Shown piece after piece: positions 28,168 through 36,306 of a stretch of 47,464 nucleotides of DNA. The translations under genes and the position numbers were made by a program. Every line of letters begins with the position of its first letter. Position 1 is the stretch's first letter. The notes under the pieces were generated by a model that worked only from the letters and a program-made list of their open reading frames with translations, was not told the DNA's origin and ran no database searches. The stretch comes from Chlamydiota bacterium (lineage in GTDB: Bacteria; Chlamydiota; Chlamydiia; Chlamydiales; Rhabdochlamydiaceae): the NCBI GenBank assembly GCA_030916885.1, contig JAUPVT010000005.1:1-47464 (forward strand), read 5' to 3'.

Positions 28168-28643
28168 ATAAAAAATCTGTTCTTTCAAAAAGTTTGCCTT
28201 CGAAAGAACCTATACAAATAACTTAATCATTCTTACAAAAATAAGAGCTTAAATTTTAACACAACAAACTCTATTTTATTTCCCAGTAAAACTCTTCTTG
28301 AAAGCAATTTGTTTACACTGCAAAATAAGTTTGGAAGCGTTTGATATTTAGGTATTTCAAAATAATTATTCGGAATAAAAAAACTTCTTATTGACTTATC
28401 TTTTTTTTACTACTAACATATATTTCTTTTAAACACGAAGAGTTGCAGAAAATGAAAATTTTTAGTTTTTACATCTAATAACAAGATCCTCCAAAAAATC
28501 AAGTTGTAGATAAAAACTCAACTCTAAGTGTTTAAAAGACCAAATAGCTAACTAGAAGTTAGATACCCAGGGTTAGCATACTTTTGCTAAATCATCACCG
28601 TGATGGTTAAAACGCTGACTAGTATTTAATAAACTAGGAAAAG
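28168..28643. other. Gene-free AT-rich stretch
   Basis: No frame with coding character and no clear terminator. Short inverted repeats occur around 28547-28566 (TAACTAGAAGTTA) and near 28595 (CATCAC-C-GTGATG). I see nothing else. It probably contains the promoter for the small gene starting at 28672. Confidence 0.4.
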
Positions 28644-28660
28644 TGTGTGCTTAACACACA
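28644..28660 (+). promoter_or_regulatory. Leader hairpin of small MTW gene 1
   Basis: TGTGTG (28644-28649) pairs with CACACA (28655-28660) around CTTAA. It lies directly before the AGAGG ribosome-binding site. The same leader, AAGTGTG..CTTAACACACAAGAGGT, recurs before the paralogue at 29202, so it is a conserved control element. Confidence 0.55.
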
Positions 28661-28671
28661 AGAGGTATTTT

Positions 28672-28964
28672 ATGACATGGCCTACAGATTTGGCTCGTCG
28701 ATCAACAAACCCTTGTTCTCCACAAGCTTTAAGCAATGAGCGCTCCAGAATAGATCTATTAAATAGAAATGATCATATACGTTTAAGTGATTCAAGAATG
28801 ATACACAATCTTCTAAAACGACTTCATAGAAGATTACTACCTTTACTCCAGGTAATGGAAGAGCTCGATCAAATTTTGAGTCATCTACAAGATCGAAGAG
28901 TTCAGGGAATTCTTCTCTTAGCAGTAGAGTGACTGGTAAAAATAAAAATTGTTCTCTCTTATAA
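28672..28964 (+). pseudogene. Small MTW-family gene 1, probably frameshifted, CaaX-like end
   Basis: ATG at 28672 follows AGAGG and begins MTWPTDLARR, matching the paralogue's MTWATNNN. In its own frame it stops at 28932 after 86 residues with a leucine-rich tail that looks unlike the paralogue. The alternative frame from about 28800 reads TQSSKTTS, a TAG at 28827, then PGNGRARSNFESS and ends GKNKNCSLL at 28964. TQSSKT aligns with TQSKTP in the paralogue, so a frameshift near 28797 and one nonsense codon are likely. The restored protein would end in CSLL, a CaaX-type prenylation motif. If the shift is not a mutation, the 86-residue product is the real protein. Confidence 0.5.
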
Positions 28965-29172
28965 ATATCCAGTTTTTAAAGTTAAATAATCCTTCTATTG
29001 GCATCTTAAATAAGAAATTAATAGAAGGCTAAAGTATCTCAAAAAAATAGATATAGAGGTTCTCTAAAAAAGACCTAACTCGGTTAGCCTTATTTGATTT
29101 ATTTGAAATAAATCAAATGACTTCTTTACAAAGAACTAAAGAGCTAGCTAATAATTTCGTGAACTAGAAAAA

Positions 29173-29187
29173 GTGTGCTTAACACAC
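29173..29187 (+). promoter_or_regulatory. Leader hairpin of small MTW gene 2
   Basis: GTGTG (29173-29177) and CACAC (29183-29187) flank CTTAA and precede AAGAGG. Nearly identical to the leader of the gene at 28672. It could influence access to the ribosome-binding site or be the site of a shared regulator. Confidence 0.55.
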
Positions 29188-29201
29188 AAGAGGTGTATTA
29201 T

Positions 29202-29498
29202 ATGACATGGGCAACAAACAACAATCCTTTTTCCGCAAGCAGGATGTTTGAGAGACAGTGGGAAAATCAATATTTAAACAGTAGTCAGGCTGAAATAGAA
29301 AGGATAACGAGAAGCTTAAGAAGGCGATTAGAAAGTGATGATGGCAATGAATCTTCTCAAGAAACTCAATCTAAAACACCTGTAAGGGCAAACCGTAATT
29401 ACCAAACCTTAGATTATCCTATCATGTATACGCCTAGAACCGAGAACCACCCTTTTAACTTAAAAAGTTTTATATTATCTTGTTGTTGCATGCAATAA
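29202..29498 (+). CDS. Small MTW-family protein 2 with C-terminal CCMQ (CaaX-like)
   Basis: A 98-residue protein starting at the ATG at 29202, seven bases after AAGAGG; the frame upstream to 29175 lacks an ATG. It is polar and helical in the middle (SQAEIERITRSLRRRLESDDGNE), with no signal peptide and no membrane helix. The C-terminus is FILSCCCMQ. The last four residues C-C-M-Q fit the CaaX box recognised by eukaryotic protein farnesyltransferase, and the preceding cysteine could be acylated. It shares its first residues and leader hairpin with the gene at 28672. No known family is recognised. A host-prenylated effector is an inference from the tail alone. Confidence 0.6.
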   Translation: MTWATNNNPFSASRMFERQWENQYLNSSQAEIERITRSLRRRLESDDGNESSQETQSKTPVRANRNYQTLDYPIMYTPRTENHPFNLKSFILSCCCMQ

Positions 29499-29526
29499 AG
29501 TATTTAAATTTTATATATCAAGCATT

Positions 29527-29558
29527 CTGTTAGCTTCTTTTTTTTAAGAAGCTAACAG
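29527..29558. terminator. Bidirectional hairpin between convergent genes
   Basis: CTGTTAGCTTCTT (29527-29539) and AAGAAGCTAACAG (29546-29558) form a perfect 13-base stem with a loop of six Ts. It sits between the 29202 gene and the convergent translocator-like gene. No strong T-run follows on either side, but its position favours a two-way terminator. Confidence 0.6.
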
Positions 29559-29570
29559 AAACTTTAAAGT

Positions 29571-30473
29571 TTATCCCTTGCTCGATGAATTACTTCGGAA
29601 AGCATCAAAATCTTTTAACCTATCAATCTCTTTATTAAGACCATCGGTTGTTTTTTCTTGTTGAGATTGCGTACCTTCTCTTGTTTGTTGCTCAATAGTG
29701 TCCTTCTGAGCTTCAGATCTTTTTATATCTCCTAAACCCTGAGACATATGATACAAAGCCTGTCCTATTGGAGCTAAGGCTTGTGTTTTCCCTGATTGGG
29801 CCTCAATAGTATCCTTATTAACCTCATATTCTCTATTTAACTGATTAATCTCTTCTTTGCTAGTCATCTTACCTTGAGTATTTTCCTTTTCTACCATTTG
29901 AGCTTCTTCTGTTTGCTCTTCTGGTTCAGTTTGTTTACAAGATTGCACCTCTTCTTGCGCATCGTAGAAGATTTCTTCTTCTGTTTCCTCTAATATAGAC
30001 TTATCTTCAAGTGCCTCCACTTGTACTGTGATATCAGAGTCCTCTATTTCTCCTGTAGATGGGCGTATCGATTCTGCAGGAAGCGCTTTTTCTTGATCTT
30101 CTATACTTTGAATCTCTTTTATCTTATTATCACGCCATTCTTTTGCTTTAGCAAACTCTGTAGCCTTTTTACATCCGGCTACACCTTGAACCACCCCTGT
30201 TCCAGCAAGAATAGCACCACCACCTACCTGGAGAAGACCTGCTTTTGCGGTCTCATCAGCAGAAGAAAAGCCCGCCTTTATGCTTGCAAGATTTGATTCG
30301 GTTCTGGCTTTACTGAGTACCTCTGAAACTTTTATAAGGATATTACATAACATCCATAGTGCAGCTTGTAATCTAGCCTGTGTATTAGAAGGACTGCTGC
30401 CTTGTCCAAGAGATGCACTTGGTGCTTTCTCTAATATTTGAGATTTAAGTTCTGTAGTTGGTAATTCTGACAT
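29571..30473 (-). CDS. Type III secretion translocator/effector-like protein
   Basis: A 300-residue protein with a polar, serine-rich N-terminus (MSELPTTELKSQILEKAPSAS) typical of secreted substrates. An amphipathic helix (QARLQAALWMLCNILIKVSEVL) and a glycine/alanine-rich hydrophobic segment near residues 80-101 (GLLQVGGGAILAGTGVVQGVAG) follow. A very acidic middle (IFYDAQEEVQ) and long helical, glutamine-rich C-terminal coiled coils (EAQKDTIEQQTREGTQSQQ) complete it. This helix, membrane segment and coiled-coil layout resembles SctB/SctE-type translocators such as CopB or CopD. No secretion apparatus genes are adjacent. The ATG at 30473 follows AGGAGG. An effector that inserts into host membranes is equally possible. 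Confidence 0.5.
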   Translation of the reverse strand: MSELPTTELKSQILEKAPSASLGQGSSPSNTQARLQAALWMLCNILIKVSEVLSKARTESNLASIKAGFSSADETAKAGLLQVGGGAILAGTGVVQGVAGCKKATEFAKAKEWRDNKIKEIQSIEDQEKALPAESIRPSTGEIEDSDITVQVEALEDKSILEETEEEIFYDAQEEVQSCKQTEPEEQTEEAQMVEKENTQGKMTSKEEINQLNREYEVNKDTIEAQSGKTQALAPIGQALYHMSQGLGDIKRSEAQKDTIEQQTREGTQSQQEKTTDGLNKEIDRLKDFDAFRSNSSSKG

Positions 30474-30695
30474 AAGACCTCCTATTATTTTTTAAGTAAT
30501 TTTATTGTCTAATTACAGATTAATATCTTTATAATAATAAAGATTAGATCTTTGTTATTATATTAACACATTTTGTTGTAATTAACAATTTAGAGACCCT
30601 ATAAATATATAAGAATAAAATTGAATTCCCTGAGAGAACTGTCTATAGATTTATTTTTTTCTTTCTTTTTTATGACAACTATTTAGAAAGCCGAA

Positions 30696-30725
30696 CCTAC
30701 TGTTCAATATATATTGAACAGTAGG
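30696..30725. promoter_or_regulatory. 30-bp perfect palindrome overlapping a ribosome-binding site
   Basis: CCTACTGTTCAATAT followed by ATATTGAACAGTAGG is a perfect palindrome. Its right end forms part of the AGGAG ribosome-binding site of the small ORF at 30734. It could be an operator for a dimeric repressor or an mRNA hairpin that hides the ribosome-binding site. Confidence 0.7.
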
Positions 30726-30733
30726 AGATCATA

Positions 30734-30895
30734 ATGAAAGGTCGATTTCTAGTGAGTTCAAAGGAAGAACCTATTGAAGGCAATATCTATGCTGATAAGT
30801 CATTGCTTATTCTTGATTGGCTTTTAAGAGAAGGAATGAAAAAACAAGGAGTTTCTTTAAGGGAATGGGAATGCCATAATTATCTCCGTATGTAA
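30734..30895 (+). CDS. 53-residue protein, possibly a truncated regulator
   Basis: Begins MKGRFLVSSKEEPIEGNIYA and continues DKSLLILDWLLREGMKKQGVSLREWE to a stop at 30895. The ATG lies six bases after AGGAG, which sits in a 30-base palindrome. The final stretch GVSLREW resembles the first helix of a helix-turn-helix domain (VSLREVA...), so this may be the N-terminal remnant of a DNA-binding protein whose operator is the palindrome. The rest of the HTH is not found downstream. No named family is recognised. Confidence 0.45.
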   Translation: MKGRFLVSSKEEPIEGNIYADKSLLILDWLLREGMKKQGVSLREWECHNYLRM

Positions 30896-31068
30896 TTTTC
30901 ATTTCAGATTGACTTCTCAATCAGGGTCTAAGAATATACTTATATTCTTTCAAATTAAGAGTTCACTAGATAGGTTTTTTGGATAAAAGGATAATACTCC
31001 CTTCTAATATTTAGGAAAATTTTTAAAAAACATTCCTATGTAATTCTTAATTTAAATACAAACTAGTA

Positions 31069-31092
31069 TATCACCTTGAGTCAAGGTGGATA
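31069..31092 (+). terminator. Hairpin downstream of the 53-residue ORF
   Basis: CACCTTGA (31072-31079) pairs perfectly with TCAAGGTG (31081-31088) around a single G, with TATC/GATA able to extend it past one bulged base, and TTTTA follows. Too tight for a normal loop as RNA unless the inner pairs open, so it could be a protein-binding dyad. Confidence 0.4.
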
Positions 31093-31139
31093 TTTTATAT
31101 AAGATTTAATTCATTAAAACCTATCTTATTATATGATAT

Positions 31140-31400
31140 GATCAATGGTTTAAGTTAGAAGCCCAAGACCCATCTAATCTAAAAAAACCTAACTTTGAAC
31201 GAATGATAAAAGGATTATTGGTATTGGTTTTAGCGTAATGAAAATCTTAATCTCTATGCCGTATAAAAAGACAAAGGATTAAAAAAAAACCGCCGTTTGG
31301 GGTTCGGGCAATGGCTACAATAACCTTGTTCTCAATAGGTGGGATCGCTTCCTAAAAAACTGTAGAAGTTATTTAGCGTCATGATCCCTTAAATATTTAC
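31140..31400 (+). mobile_element. IS4-family-like transposase C-terminal relic
   Basis: The frame from 31140 reads DQWFKLEAQDPSNLKKPNFERMIKGLL and ends at a stop after VLVLA. It resembles the FKLE..(D/T)..xxPERxxKLLxLLALA segment near the end of IS4-type transposases. KKNRRLGFGQWLQ follows after stops and frame changes. No inverted repeats were identified. The whole region 30474-31497 holds only the palindrome, the small ORF, hairpins and this relic. Confidence 0.4.
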
Positions 31401-31497
31401 TTATCGTTAATGCGCTTTTCATTTGCTCGAGTATCCCCAACAGCGGAAAATCCTTGAAAAGGATTGTAACAGCAGGTGTTATTTAAAAAAAGTTAAA

Positions 31498-32262
31498 TTA
31501 TACATCGGGTAGACCTACCATATCTCTTAAGGCTTGTTTGCTCACCTCTCTACCAATGACAGAAATGGATTCTGTTAAGGGTATATTTTTGGGACAGACT
31601 CTTACGCAATTTTGTGCATTTCCACAACCGCTAATACCTGATTCATTCATTAAGGGTCGAAGCCTATCTGCTTTTGCTAATTTTCCAATAGGATGCGCAT
31701 TAAAAAGACGTGCTTGGGATATCGGGGCTGGTCCCATGAATTGCGAGTTAGGATTGACTTGAGGACACGCTTCTGTGCAACAACCACAAGTCATACAAGT
31801 AGATAAAACATACATAGCCTCTTGCAATTCAGGATTGATCTTAGGACCAAAACCTCGATCTAAAGCATCATCTACGTCTATCCAAGCACGTACTTTTTTT
31901 AAGTTTTCAAACATACTTGTACGATCTACGACTAGATCCTTCATAAGAGGAAATTTTGTTAAAGGAGCCAATGTAATACAAGAGCTCCCTGTTGCTTGTA
32001 ATAATTGGTGAGCAAGAGCTGTGCACCCTTGACGAGGACAACCATTGATTAACATAGAACAAGAACCACATACTTCTTCTAAGCATCCCTGTTCCCAAGC
32101 AATCGGTGTGACTTTTTCCCCTTTTTTATTAATAGGACACTTTTGTATCTGCATTAACGCTGATGTGATATTAAAAAAAGGCTTCAACTCTAATTCAAAT
32201 TCTTCCCAGAATTGCTGATTAGCAATCCCGCGATACACTTTTAAAGTAAATGTTTTTTCCAT
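31498..32262 (-). CDS. sdhB: Succinate dehydrogenase iron-sulfur subunit
   Basis: Electron-transfer subunit of complex II, linking the flavin of SdhA to quinone. The 254-residue protein has the [2Fe-2S] ligands in CLEEVCGSCSMLINGCPRQGC, and the [4Fe-4S]/[3Fe-4S] ligands in STCMTCGCCTEACPQ and CGNAQNCVRVCPKNIPL. It is last in the sdhCAB operon, six bases after sdhA. The spacing of the C-terminal cluster cysteines fits the Bacillus/Wolinella class of complex II rather than the E. coli class. The downstream hairpin AATCCTT...AAGGATT (31449-31465) could end the transcript, though its T-run is weak. Confidence 0.95.
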   Translation of the reverse strand: MEKTFTLKVYRGIANQQFWEEFELELKPFFNITSALMQIQKCPINKKGEKVTPIAWEQGCLEEVCGSCSMLINGCPRQGCTALAHQLLQATGSSCITLAPLTKFPLMKDLVVDRTSMFENLKKVRAWIDVDDALDRGFGPKINPELQEAMYVLSTCMTCGCCTEACPQVNPNSQFMGPAPISQARLFNAHPIGKLAKADRLRPLMNESGISGCGNAQNCVRVCPKNIPLTESISVIGREVSKQALRDMVGLPDV

Positions 32263-32268
32263 GATCTC

Positions 32269-34161
32269 TCACAAAGGCAATACGATGTTTGTAGGAACAT
32301 TCTCAAACTCAGGAATGGCTTTTTTAGCTTTGCTGTAATCACGCTCTATCGGTTTTAAATAACGCAAATCAACAGGTTTATAACTGATTTCTGGCTCTGT
32401 ATTTTGATAGGCAGCTATTGTTGTTTTTAACCAATTTTTATCATCTCGATGAGGACATTCCGGTTTGTAATGGGCACCTCTAAACTCATCGCGCAAAAGG
32501 GCTCCTTTTGTAATCACTAAAGCGATCTCTAACATATAAGAAAATTGATTGGCAAATACATAAGTTTGATTTAAACAGCTTCCCTTATCATCTAAACAAA
32601 TGTTTTGATAACGCTCACGGATTTCTTTGATAGCCTCTATTGCTTTTGTGAGATCTCTATTATTGCGCTTGACCGTAACATGTTTAATCAATACATCCGA
32701 TAATTCCTCATGCAACACATGTATATTCTCTGACCCATTGCGCTGCATAAGATCTTGTTTAAAAGATTCTTCTTTTTGCAGAGCCTGTGAAAAAATAACG
32801 GTAGGTATGTTTTCATAACTATGCTCTAGTGTGTCTAAATAACGAGGAACCTCCATGCCCGCTACTAGTCCAGAAAAAATGCAAGAAAGCAGAGAATTAG
32901 CGCCCAAACGATTGGCACCGTGATATTGGAATTCTGATTCCCCTACATTAAAACAGCCAGGAATGTTCGTCATTTGTCTAAATCTTTGTAAGCGATCCGG
33001 ATCATCAGTAGCAGGCCAATCCACCCAGGCTCCACCCATCGAATAATGCACTGCAGGGAAAATTCGCATAGGGACTTTATGCGGATCATCTCCGGTAAAC
33101 TTTTCATAGATATCTAAAACAGAAGCAATTTTATGTTGGATTTTTTCTGAAAGGTGCGACACATCTAAATACACTTGCATTTTTTGATCGACTCCTAATC
33201 CCATTTCACAAATACGCAAAATCTCTCTTGCTCCTATATCACGAGGAACTAAGTTCCCAAAAGCAGGATAGAGCTCTTCTAAAAAATACCAAGGTTTTCC
33301 CGTTTCACCACAAGGAAGGGTTTTGCCTTCTGCATTAGCAATTGTTTTAGAACTATCTCCCCAAACCCAAATTCTTCCTCCTTCTCCACGAGAAGACTCT
33401 GAAATCAAACGCATTTTATCTTCCGCAGGGATCGCAGTGGGGTGAATTTGAATAAATTCCCCATTTGCATAATACATCCCCTGCTTGAATAACCTGCCAT
33501 TAGCAGCTCCACTACAAAAAGTAGAATTTGTGGATTTCTTAAAAATTAACCCTGGTCCTCCTGTGCCAAAGACCACAGCATCTGCTTTTAATATGTTAAG
33601 CTCTAAGTTGAATAAATCCATTAGAACAATGCCTCGTACTCTGCCTTCGTTATCAAGAATAAGGCGCATGAATTCATGACTCTCGAATTTTTCTACTCTG
33701 CCTTGTACTTCATAGTGACGTACCTGCTCATCTAAAGCATAAAGCAATTGCTGCCCTGTAGAAGCTCCGCAAAAAGCTGTTCGATGATAGAGTGTCCCAC
33801 CAAAGCGTCTAAAATCGAGGTTCCCTTCTAAGGTTCGATTAAACGGACATCCGAAACGCTCCATCATGCGAATAATGCCAGGTGCTGCTAAACACATCTC
33901 TAAAACAGGAGGTTGATCCGCTAAAAAGTCTCCTCCCTTAATCGTATCATAGGCATGAATGAAAGGAGAATCCTCTTCATTTTTCAAATTCATCGCTGCA
34001 TTAATTCCACCTTGAGCACAAACAGAATGTGAGCGTTTTACTTTTGTCACTGAGACAATTTTGACATGGCAGCCTTTTTCTGCTAGTTTCATAGCAGCGG
34101 ATAAACCAGCTAGGCCCCCTCCAACAACAATGACTTCATTTCCCATTTTTCTCTTTGACAT
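32269..34161 (-). CDS. sdhA: Succinate dehydrogenase flavoprotein subunit
   Basis: Oxidises succinate to fumarate with covalently bound FAD in the TCA cycle, at the inner face of the cytoplasmic membrane. The 630-residue protein has the Rossmann motif VIVVGGGLAGLSAAM at residues 9-24, the flavin-linking histidine region RSHSVCAQGGINAAM, the active-site stretch FIQIHPTAIP, and the arginine- and histidine-containing VHYSMGGAWVDW. GANRLGANSLLSC completes the FAD domain. Start codon lies one base after the sdhC stop, so translation is coupled. Confidence 0.97.
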   Translation of the reverse strand: MSKRKMGNEVIVVGGGLAGLSAAMKLAEKGCHVKIVSVTKVKRSHSVCAQGGINAAMNLKNEEDSPFIHAYDTIKGGDFLADQPPVLEMCLAAPGIIRMMERFGCPFNRTLEGNLDFRRFGGTLYHRTAFCGASTGQQLLYALDEQVRHYEVQGRVEKFESHEFMRLILDNEGRVRGIVLMDLFNLELNILKADAVVFGTGGPGLIFKKSTNSTFCSGAANGRLFKQGMYYANGEFIQIHPTAIPAEDKMRLISESSRGEGGRIWVWGDSSKTIANAEGKTLPCGETGKPWYFLEELYPAFGNLVPRDIGAREILRICEMGLGVDQKMQVYLDVSHLSEKIQHKIASVLDIYEKFTGDDPHKVPMRIFPAVHYSMGGAWVDWPATDDPDRLQRFRQMTNIPGCFNVGESEFQYHGANRLGANSLLSCIFSGLVAGMEVPRYLDTLEHSYENIPTVIFSQALQKEESFKQDLMQRNGSENIHVLHEELSDVLIKHVTVKRNNRDLTKAIEAIKEIRERYQNICLDDKGSCLNQTYVFANQFSYMLEIALVITKGALLRDEFRGAHYKPECPHRDDKNWLKTTIAAYQNTEPEISYKPVDLRYLKPIERDYSKAKKAIPEFENVPTNIVLPL

Positions 34162-34162
34162 A

Positions 34163-35161
34163 TTATGATGTTAAGTTAAACCAGTATGTTCCCCAAACTG
34201 CAGCTAATCCCAAAAAAGCAACAATAGCCATCATGCTAATAGCAACACATAACCAAAATCTTTGAGCAGCCATTTTCAAAACCCATCCCCAAGTGATCAA
34301 AAAGGTCCAAAAGCCATTAAAAGCGTGAAAACAAGCAGCTAACACAAAAATGGTATAGAGACCTACATACACCGGACTTTTGAAGGTATCGCGTACAGTA
34401 AGCAATGTAGCTGTGCCAAAATCTTTGGATACAGCTACCACCTCTGATCCTGATAGCTTTTGTTTTTTTAGAGCAATTGCCCAATCTAACCGTTGTTTAT
34501 AGCTCTGAGCAGCACTTAGCAAAAGAGCCTCTTGTTCATTATATTCGACAAAAGGACCTCTCCATAAACTATACTGCTGATTAACCTTTTGAGTAGCTTG
34601 CATAACTCTTTCTTCAGCATTGCCGTTCTCTAGCAGGGTTTGCTCTTCTAAAATTTGATTTTCATCATATAAAGCCACCTGCATACGATCAGCTAATGTG
34701 TATAACCCCTTATCTAGTGTGACATTTACCAAATAAAAGGTTTGCGATCCTAAATGCACAGAATTAGGATATTCTATAAAACGGAATTTAGCTACGTGTA
34801 AAATGATCCCTACCAATAAGATCCAAGAGGTAATTCTTTGCCATGTATAGGCTTTATTTCTCCCATAGTTCAAATGGGGATTTTGCTCTTTAGTAGAATA
34901 AGAGTTAGCCTTAGAAGTCATTAAATACCTAATCCCCCAAAACATATGGACAGCAAAAGGAACCGCTAATAATCCTAGTTCAATCACTTGAATATAGGGC
35001 AGATTGTGCAGATTATTTACCATTTTCACAAATCCACGTCCATCCTTTCCCACCCAAAGAGCTGCCTGAGAGTTAGTCAATAAATGTTCTAGAAGAAATA
35101 AGACGAGCCAAAGACCCATTAAAGAATGAAGTCTACGCCAAATAAAAGATTTAGGTACCAC
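34163..35161 (-). CDS. sdhC: Succinate dehydrogenase membrane subunit SdhC with a large loop insertion
   Basis: Five-helix, di-haem cytochrome b558-type anchor of complex II. SFIWRRLHSLMGLWLVLFLLEHLL has the expected first-helix histidines, and further histidines lie in VHMFWGIRYL, ILHVAKFRF and FHAFNGFWTFL. No ATG is in frame. The frame can begin with TTG at 35176, but GGAG falls inside that stretch and lies nine bases before GTG at 35161, so GTG is the better start (about 332 residues). Usual members are about 200-290 residues; here roughly 100 polar residues (DRMQVALYDENQILEE to KKQKLSGSEVVAVSKD) are inserted between helices 3 and 4. First gene of sdhCAB. Confidence 0.9.
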   Translation of the reverse strand: MVPKSFIWRRLHSLMGLWLVLFLLEHLLTNSQAALWVGKDGRGFVKMVNNLHNLPYIQVIELGLLAVPFAVHMFWGIRYLMTSKANSYSTKEQNPHLNYGRNKAYTWQRITSWILLVGIILHVAKFRFIEYPNSVHLGSQTFYLVNVTLDKGLYTLADRMQVALYDENQILEEQTLLENGNAEERVMQATQKVNQQYSLWRGPFVEYNEQEALLLSAAQSYKQRLDWAIALKKQKLSGSEVVAVSKDFGTATLLTVRDTFKSPVYVGLYTIFVLAACFHAFNGFWTFLITWGWVLKMAAQRFWLCVAISMMAIVAFLGLAAVWGTYWFNLTS

Positions 35162-35230
35162 TGTTACAATCTCCAAACATCAAAGATTGTATTAAATAGA
35201 TCAGGTAACTTTTGCAAAAGGAAAAATTCC

Positions 35231-35983
35231 TCAAAAACGAAAAAAAATTTCCGCGTTCTCTTTGGTTTTTCTAGCTACTTCTTCTACGCTGATTTGTTTT
35301 AGATGAGCAATCATCTTAGCTGTTTCTGGAAGAAATCCAGGTTCGTTGACCTTTCCACGATAAGGCAAAGGTGCTAGATAAGGAGCATCTGTCTCTATGA
35401 ACAGACGCTCTAAAGGCACATATTTTACGATCTCTTGTAATGCTTGAGACTTTTTAAAAGTGACAATTCCACTAATCGACAAATACCACCCAAGCTCTAG
35501 TGCTTTTTTTGCCTCTTCTAGAGTTCCAGTAAAACAATGCAATACTGCCGCAGACATCTCACTTGCTATAGCAAATAAATCGTCAAAAGCATCGCGACAA
35601 TGAAAAATTACTGGAAGATCCATTTTGCGACTTAAAATCAGATAGCGCTCTAAGTATTTTTTCTGCATCTGTTTGGGAGAGTGTTGATAGTGATAATCTA
35701 AACCGGTTTCCCCAATAGCGATGAGCTGTTTATGATAGGCTGCTTGTTCTACAAAAGGACAAAAACTTTCTCCCTCTTTTTCCACATCATGCGGGGTGGT
35801 TGCTGCTGCATTAAAAACCCAAGGATTTTTTTCTCTTAAAAGTAGCCCTTCTTTTAGACTTTTTTCATCTGTGCAGATATTGACGATCTTACCAACCTTA
35901 TGGGTTTGAGCGCGTGATAAAATCTGCTGTGTATCATTTACCAGTGTGTCACTTGTAAGATGAGCATGAGTATCTATAAACAT
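35231..35983 (-). CDS. tatD: TatD-family metal-dependent DNase
   Basis: A 250-residue TIM-barrel hydrolase of the TatD family, 3'-5' exonucleases implicated in repair and DNA turnover. All metal-binding blocks are present: FIDTHAHL at the N-terminus, AIGETGLDYHY, VIFHCRDAF, VLHCFTG and IETDAPYLAP. The ATG at 35983 lies directly after a hairpin and T-run. It follows sdhC on the same strand, and the sdhCAB-tatD adjacency is conserved in chlamydiae (CT591-CT594). Confidence 0.94.
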   Translation of the reverse strand: MFIDTHAHLTSDTLVNDTQQILSRAQTHKVGKIVNICTDEKSLKEGLLLREKNPWVFNAAATTPHDVEKEGESFCPFVEQAAYHKQLIAIGETGLDYHYQHSPKQMQKKYLERYLILSRKMDLPVIFHCRDAFDDLFAIASEMSAAVLHCFTGTLEEAKKALELGWYLSISGIVTFKKSQALQEIVKYVPLERLFIETDAPYLAPLPYRGKVNEPGFLPETAKMIAHLKQISVEEVARKTKENAEIFFRF

Positions 35984-36019
35984 AAAAAAACCACCCTTGG
36001 AACTTATCTCAAGGATGGT
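35984..36019 (-). terminator. Terminator hairpin abutting the tatD start codon
   Basis: On the minus strand ACCATCCTTG (36019-36010) pairs with CAAGGGTGGT (35999-35990) with one mismatch, followed by seven Ts that touch the tatD ATG. It probably ended a lost upstream gene. A 60-codon frame reading ...SLDRLTNRS and ending QVPSLR runs into it; I do not recognise it. Confidence 0.65.
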
Positions 36020-36306
36020 ACCTGATTATGGAAGTTTTTTCCAAGTGATCGATTAGTTAGACGATCTAATGAGTATGAATAGGGAAAAGAATTTTTTTGA
36101 TCAAATTGTATAGCTGATTGAATTCCTATCGAAGCTATTTCTTTGAGATCTTTCACCATTTGATAAAACAGCGCGATTTGCGCTAAAGTTTCTCTCTATA
36201 TGTGTAAGATGAGTCATTTATTTCCCAAAAGTTTGTTTGATTATAAAAAAGTAAAAGTGGCGATTTCAAAATATTTGATACAGAAAAAATTACAATCTGT
36301 AATGGA

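Noticed and set aside
26950-28829. Recoding of TAG (three in-frame TAG codons in broken genes at 26950, 27317 and 28827)
   Set aside because: The affected genes also carry frameshifts, and intact genes here use TAG as a normal stop (for example at 16879 and 25687), so decay is the simpler explanation.
31538-32011. Plus-strand ORFs opposite sdhB
   Set aside because: Antisense shadows of a well-conserved gene.
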